6,751 bases of DNA, from the NCBI GenBank assembly GCA_002407905.1, contig DHPL01000010.1, forward strand, positions 9,148-15,898. Reading direction: 5' to 3'. Below are positions 6,043 through 6,751 of this stretch, piece by piece; the stretch's first letter is position 1; each line of letters starts with the position of its first letter. The notes below the pieces were generated by a model. It was not told where the DNA came from. It was given only the letters and a program-made list of their open reading frames with translations, and searched no databases. Origin of the DNA: Anaerolineaceae bacterium UBA5365 (GTDB lineage: Bacteria > Chloroflexota > Anaerolineae > Anaerolineales > Anaerolineaceae). Position numbers and translations under genes: made by a program.

Positions 6043-6692
6043 TGAGTGAAGCACAAAATGCAAGTACCGATACCGGCTTCCATATGGAAGCCTTGTGTAA
6101 GCTAATACAAGAAGAATCCGCGGCAGATGTCAGCCGTCTGAATGCCGATGCCGAGGCGGCAGCCGCGGCAGTTTTAGAGCAACTGAACGGCCGAGTAGCT
6201 GAGATCCAAGATCCGATTCTAAATCTGGCTCAGGCTAACGCTGATGCTTATCTGATGGAAAAGCATGCCGAGGAAGACCTGGCAGCGCGTCACGACTGGC
6301 TATTGGCCCGGGAAGCGATGCTGAACGAGCTTTTCGCAAAACTGGAAGATAGCCTGCAGGCATTGAGCCAGTCCAATGCTTATGCCAGGGCCTTGCCTCA
6401 ATGGCTTAAGGAAGCAGCAGCGGCGTTAAAGGAAGATGAACTGATCCTGGAGGCAGATTCGTCTAGCCGCGAGATCCTGGAAGGGGCAGCATTGACCTCG
6501 CTGGAAGCAGAAGGGATGACCCGGTTTATCTGGGGAGAGGATTGGCCGGAGGGAAAACGGCACGGTTTTATTTTGAGCAGCACGAACGGGCGCAGGCGCT
6601 TTGAATGCACTCTGGAATCTCGCCTGGAGCAGCTAAAACCCGCTATGCGTGCACGGGCTCTGCAAATACTGACAGGAGGGCAGGATGCGTGA
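6039..6692 (+). CDS. V/A-type ATPase peripheral stalk subunit E
   Basis: A 217-aa protein. Residues about 15-110 are a charged, Ala-rich helix that would pair with subunit H to form the peripheral stalk. The C-terminal part (about 115-212) is the globular head that caps the A3B3 hexamer. Its core GFILSSTNGRRRFECTLESR (176-195) and the closing helix to LQIL (208-211) match the subunit E pattern, although here one Gly stands where most members have a Gly pair. The length is typical (about 190-220). The ATG at 6039 overlaps the F stop codon (ATGA). A second ATG at 6042 would remove one residue and cannot be excluded. AGGTGA (6023-6028) is a weak, rather distant ribosome site, so coupling to F is likely. 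In Thermus and Enterococcus the E gene follows K directly; here F intervenes. Confidence 0.88.
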   Translation: MMSEAQNASTDTGFHMEALCKLIQEESAADVSRLNADAEAAAAAVLEQLNGRVAEIQDPILNLAQANADAYLMEKHAEEDLAARHDWLLAREAMLNELFAKLEDSLQALSQSNAYARALPQWLKEAAAALKEDELILEADSSSREILEGAALTSLEAEGMTRFIWGEDWPEGKRHGFILSSTNGRRRFECTLESRLEQLKPAMRARALQILTGGQDA

Positions 6693-6751
6693 AGCAGTTG
6701 CCAGAGTAACACGGATCAATGGCCCGGTGGTGCAGGCTCGGGGTTCGCGCC
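6685..6751 (+). CDS. V/A-type ATPase catalytic subunit A (partial, first 22 codons)
   Basis: The frame opens with ATG at 6685, overlaps the end of subunit E by 8 nt, and leaves the window after MREAVARVTRINGPVVQARG and two more residues. The RINGPVVxA motif is characteristic of the N-terminal beta-barrel of the A subunit, the nucleotide-hydrolysing or -synthesising subunit of the A3B3 head. The Walker motifs and the rest of the roughly 580-residue protein lie outside the window. The start is well fixed by AGGAGG (6674-6679), 5 nt upstream. Together with K it has one of the two best ribosome sites directly before an ATG in the operon, fitting its need for three copies per complex. Confidence 0.93.
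   Translation, partial: MREAVARVTRINGPVVQARGSR

Noticed and set aside
1..6751. CRISPR arrays, tRNA or rRNA genes, insertion sequences, attachment sites
   Set aside because: No regularly spaced repeats, cloverleaf sequences, transposase frames or flanking terminal repeats were seen. Apart from the spacers 24-117 and 1784-1901 the window is coding.

Overview
The window is dominated by the first seven genes of a rotary V/A-type ATPase (V-type ATP synthase) operon on the + strand. A short, unrelated two-gene operon lies upstream of it. The proteins are bacterial in style: Shine-Dalgarno sites, TTG starts and tightly overlapping genes, with moderately GC-rich coding DNA and AT-rich spacers. The subunit K architecture and the RPEPM start of subunit I resemble what I recall from Anaerolineae (Chloroflexota) and Clostridia. 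I lean towards an anaerobic Chloroflexota-like bacterium, but this is inference from memory and not a measured assignment.

Layout. Positions 1-23 carry the start of a leftward gene that leaves the window. Positions 24-117 are a divergent spacer with an extended -10 promoter (TGATATAAT) and an AT-rich inverted repeat lying over it. Next come a Gfo/Idh/MocA-family oxidoreductase (118-1257) and, overlapping it by 8 nt, a four-helix DUF1622-type membrane protein (1250-1783). The 118-nt spacer 1784-1901 contains a convincing intrinsic terminator (1851-1882) that ends only 19 nt before the ATPase operon. From 1902 to the right edge the genes are packed without real gaps: stalk subunit H (G), C, I, K, F, E, and the first 22 codons of catalytic subunit A. 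The operon presumably continues with the rest of A, then B and D, outside the window.

How the genes work together. Subunit I and the ring of K form the membrane ion channel and rotor. C is the funnel that seats the central stalk on the K ring. F belongs to the central stalk with D. E and H form the peripheral stalks that hold the A3B3 head. A is the catalytic ATP-binding subunit. The complex either pumps ions with ATP or makes ATP from an ion gradient; the sequence does not decide which.

I do not see a previously undescribed system here. The points worth a second look are the terminator placed at the mouth of the ATPase operon, the two-helix N-terminal extension of subunit K and its lack of the usual Na+ ligands, the non-standard subunit gene order (H-C-I-K-F-E-A), and the possible operator over the oxidoreductase promoter.
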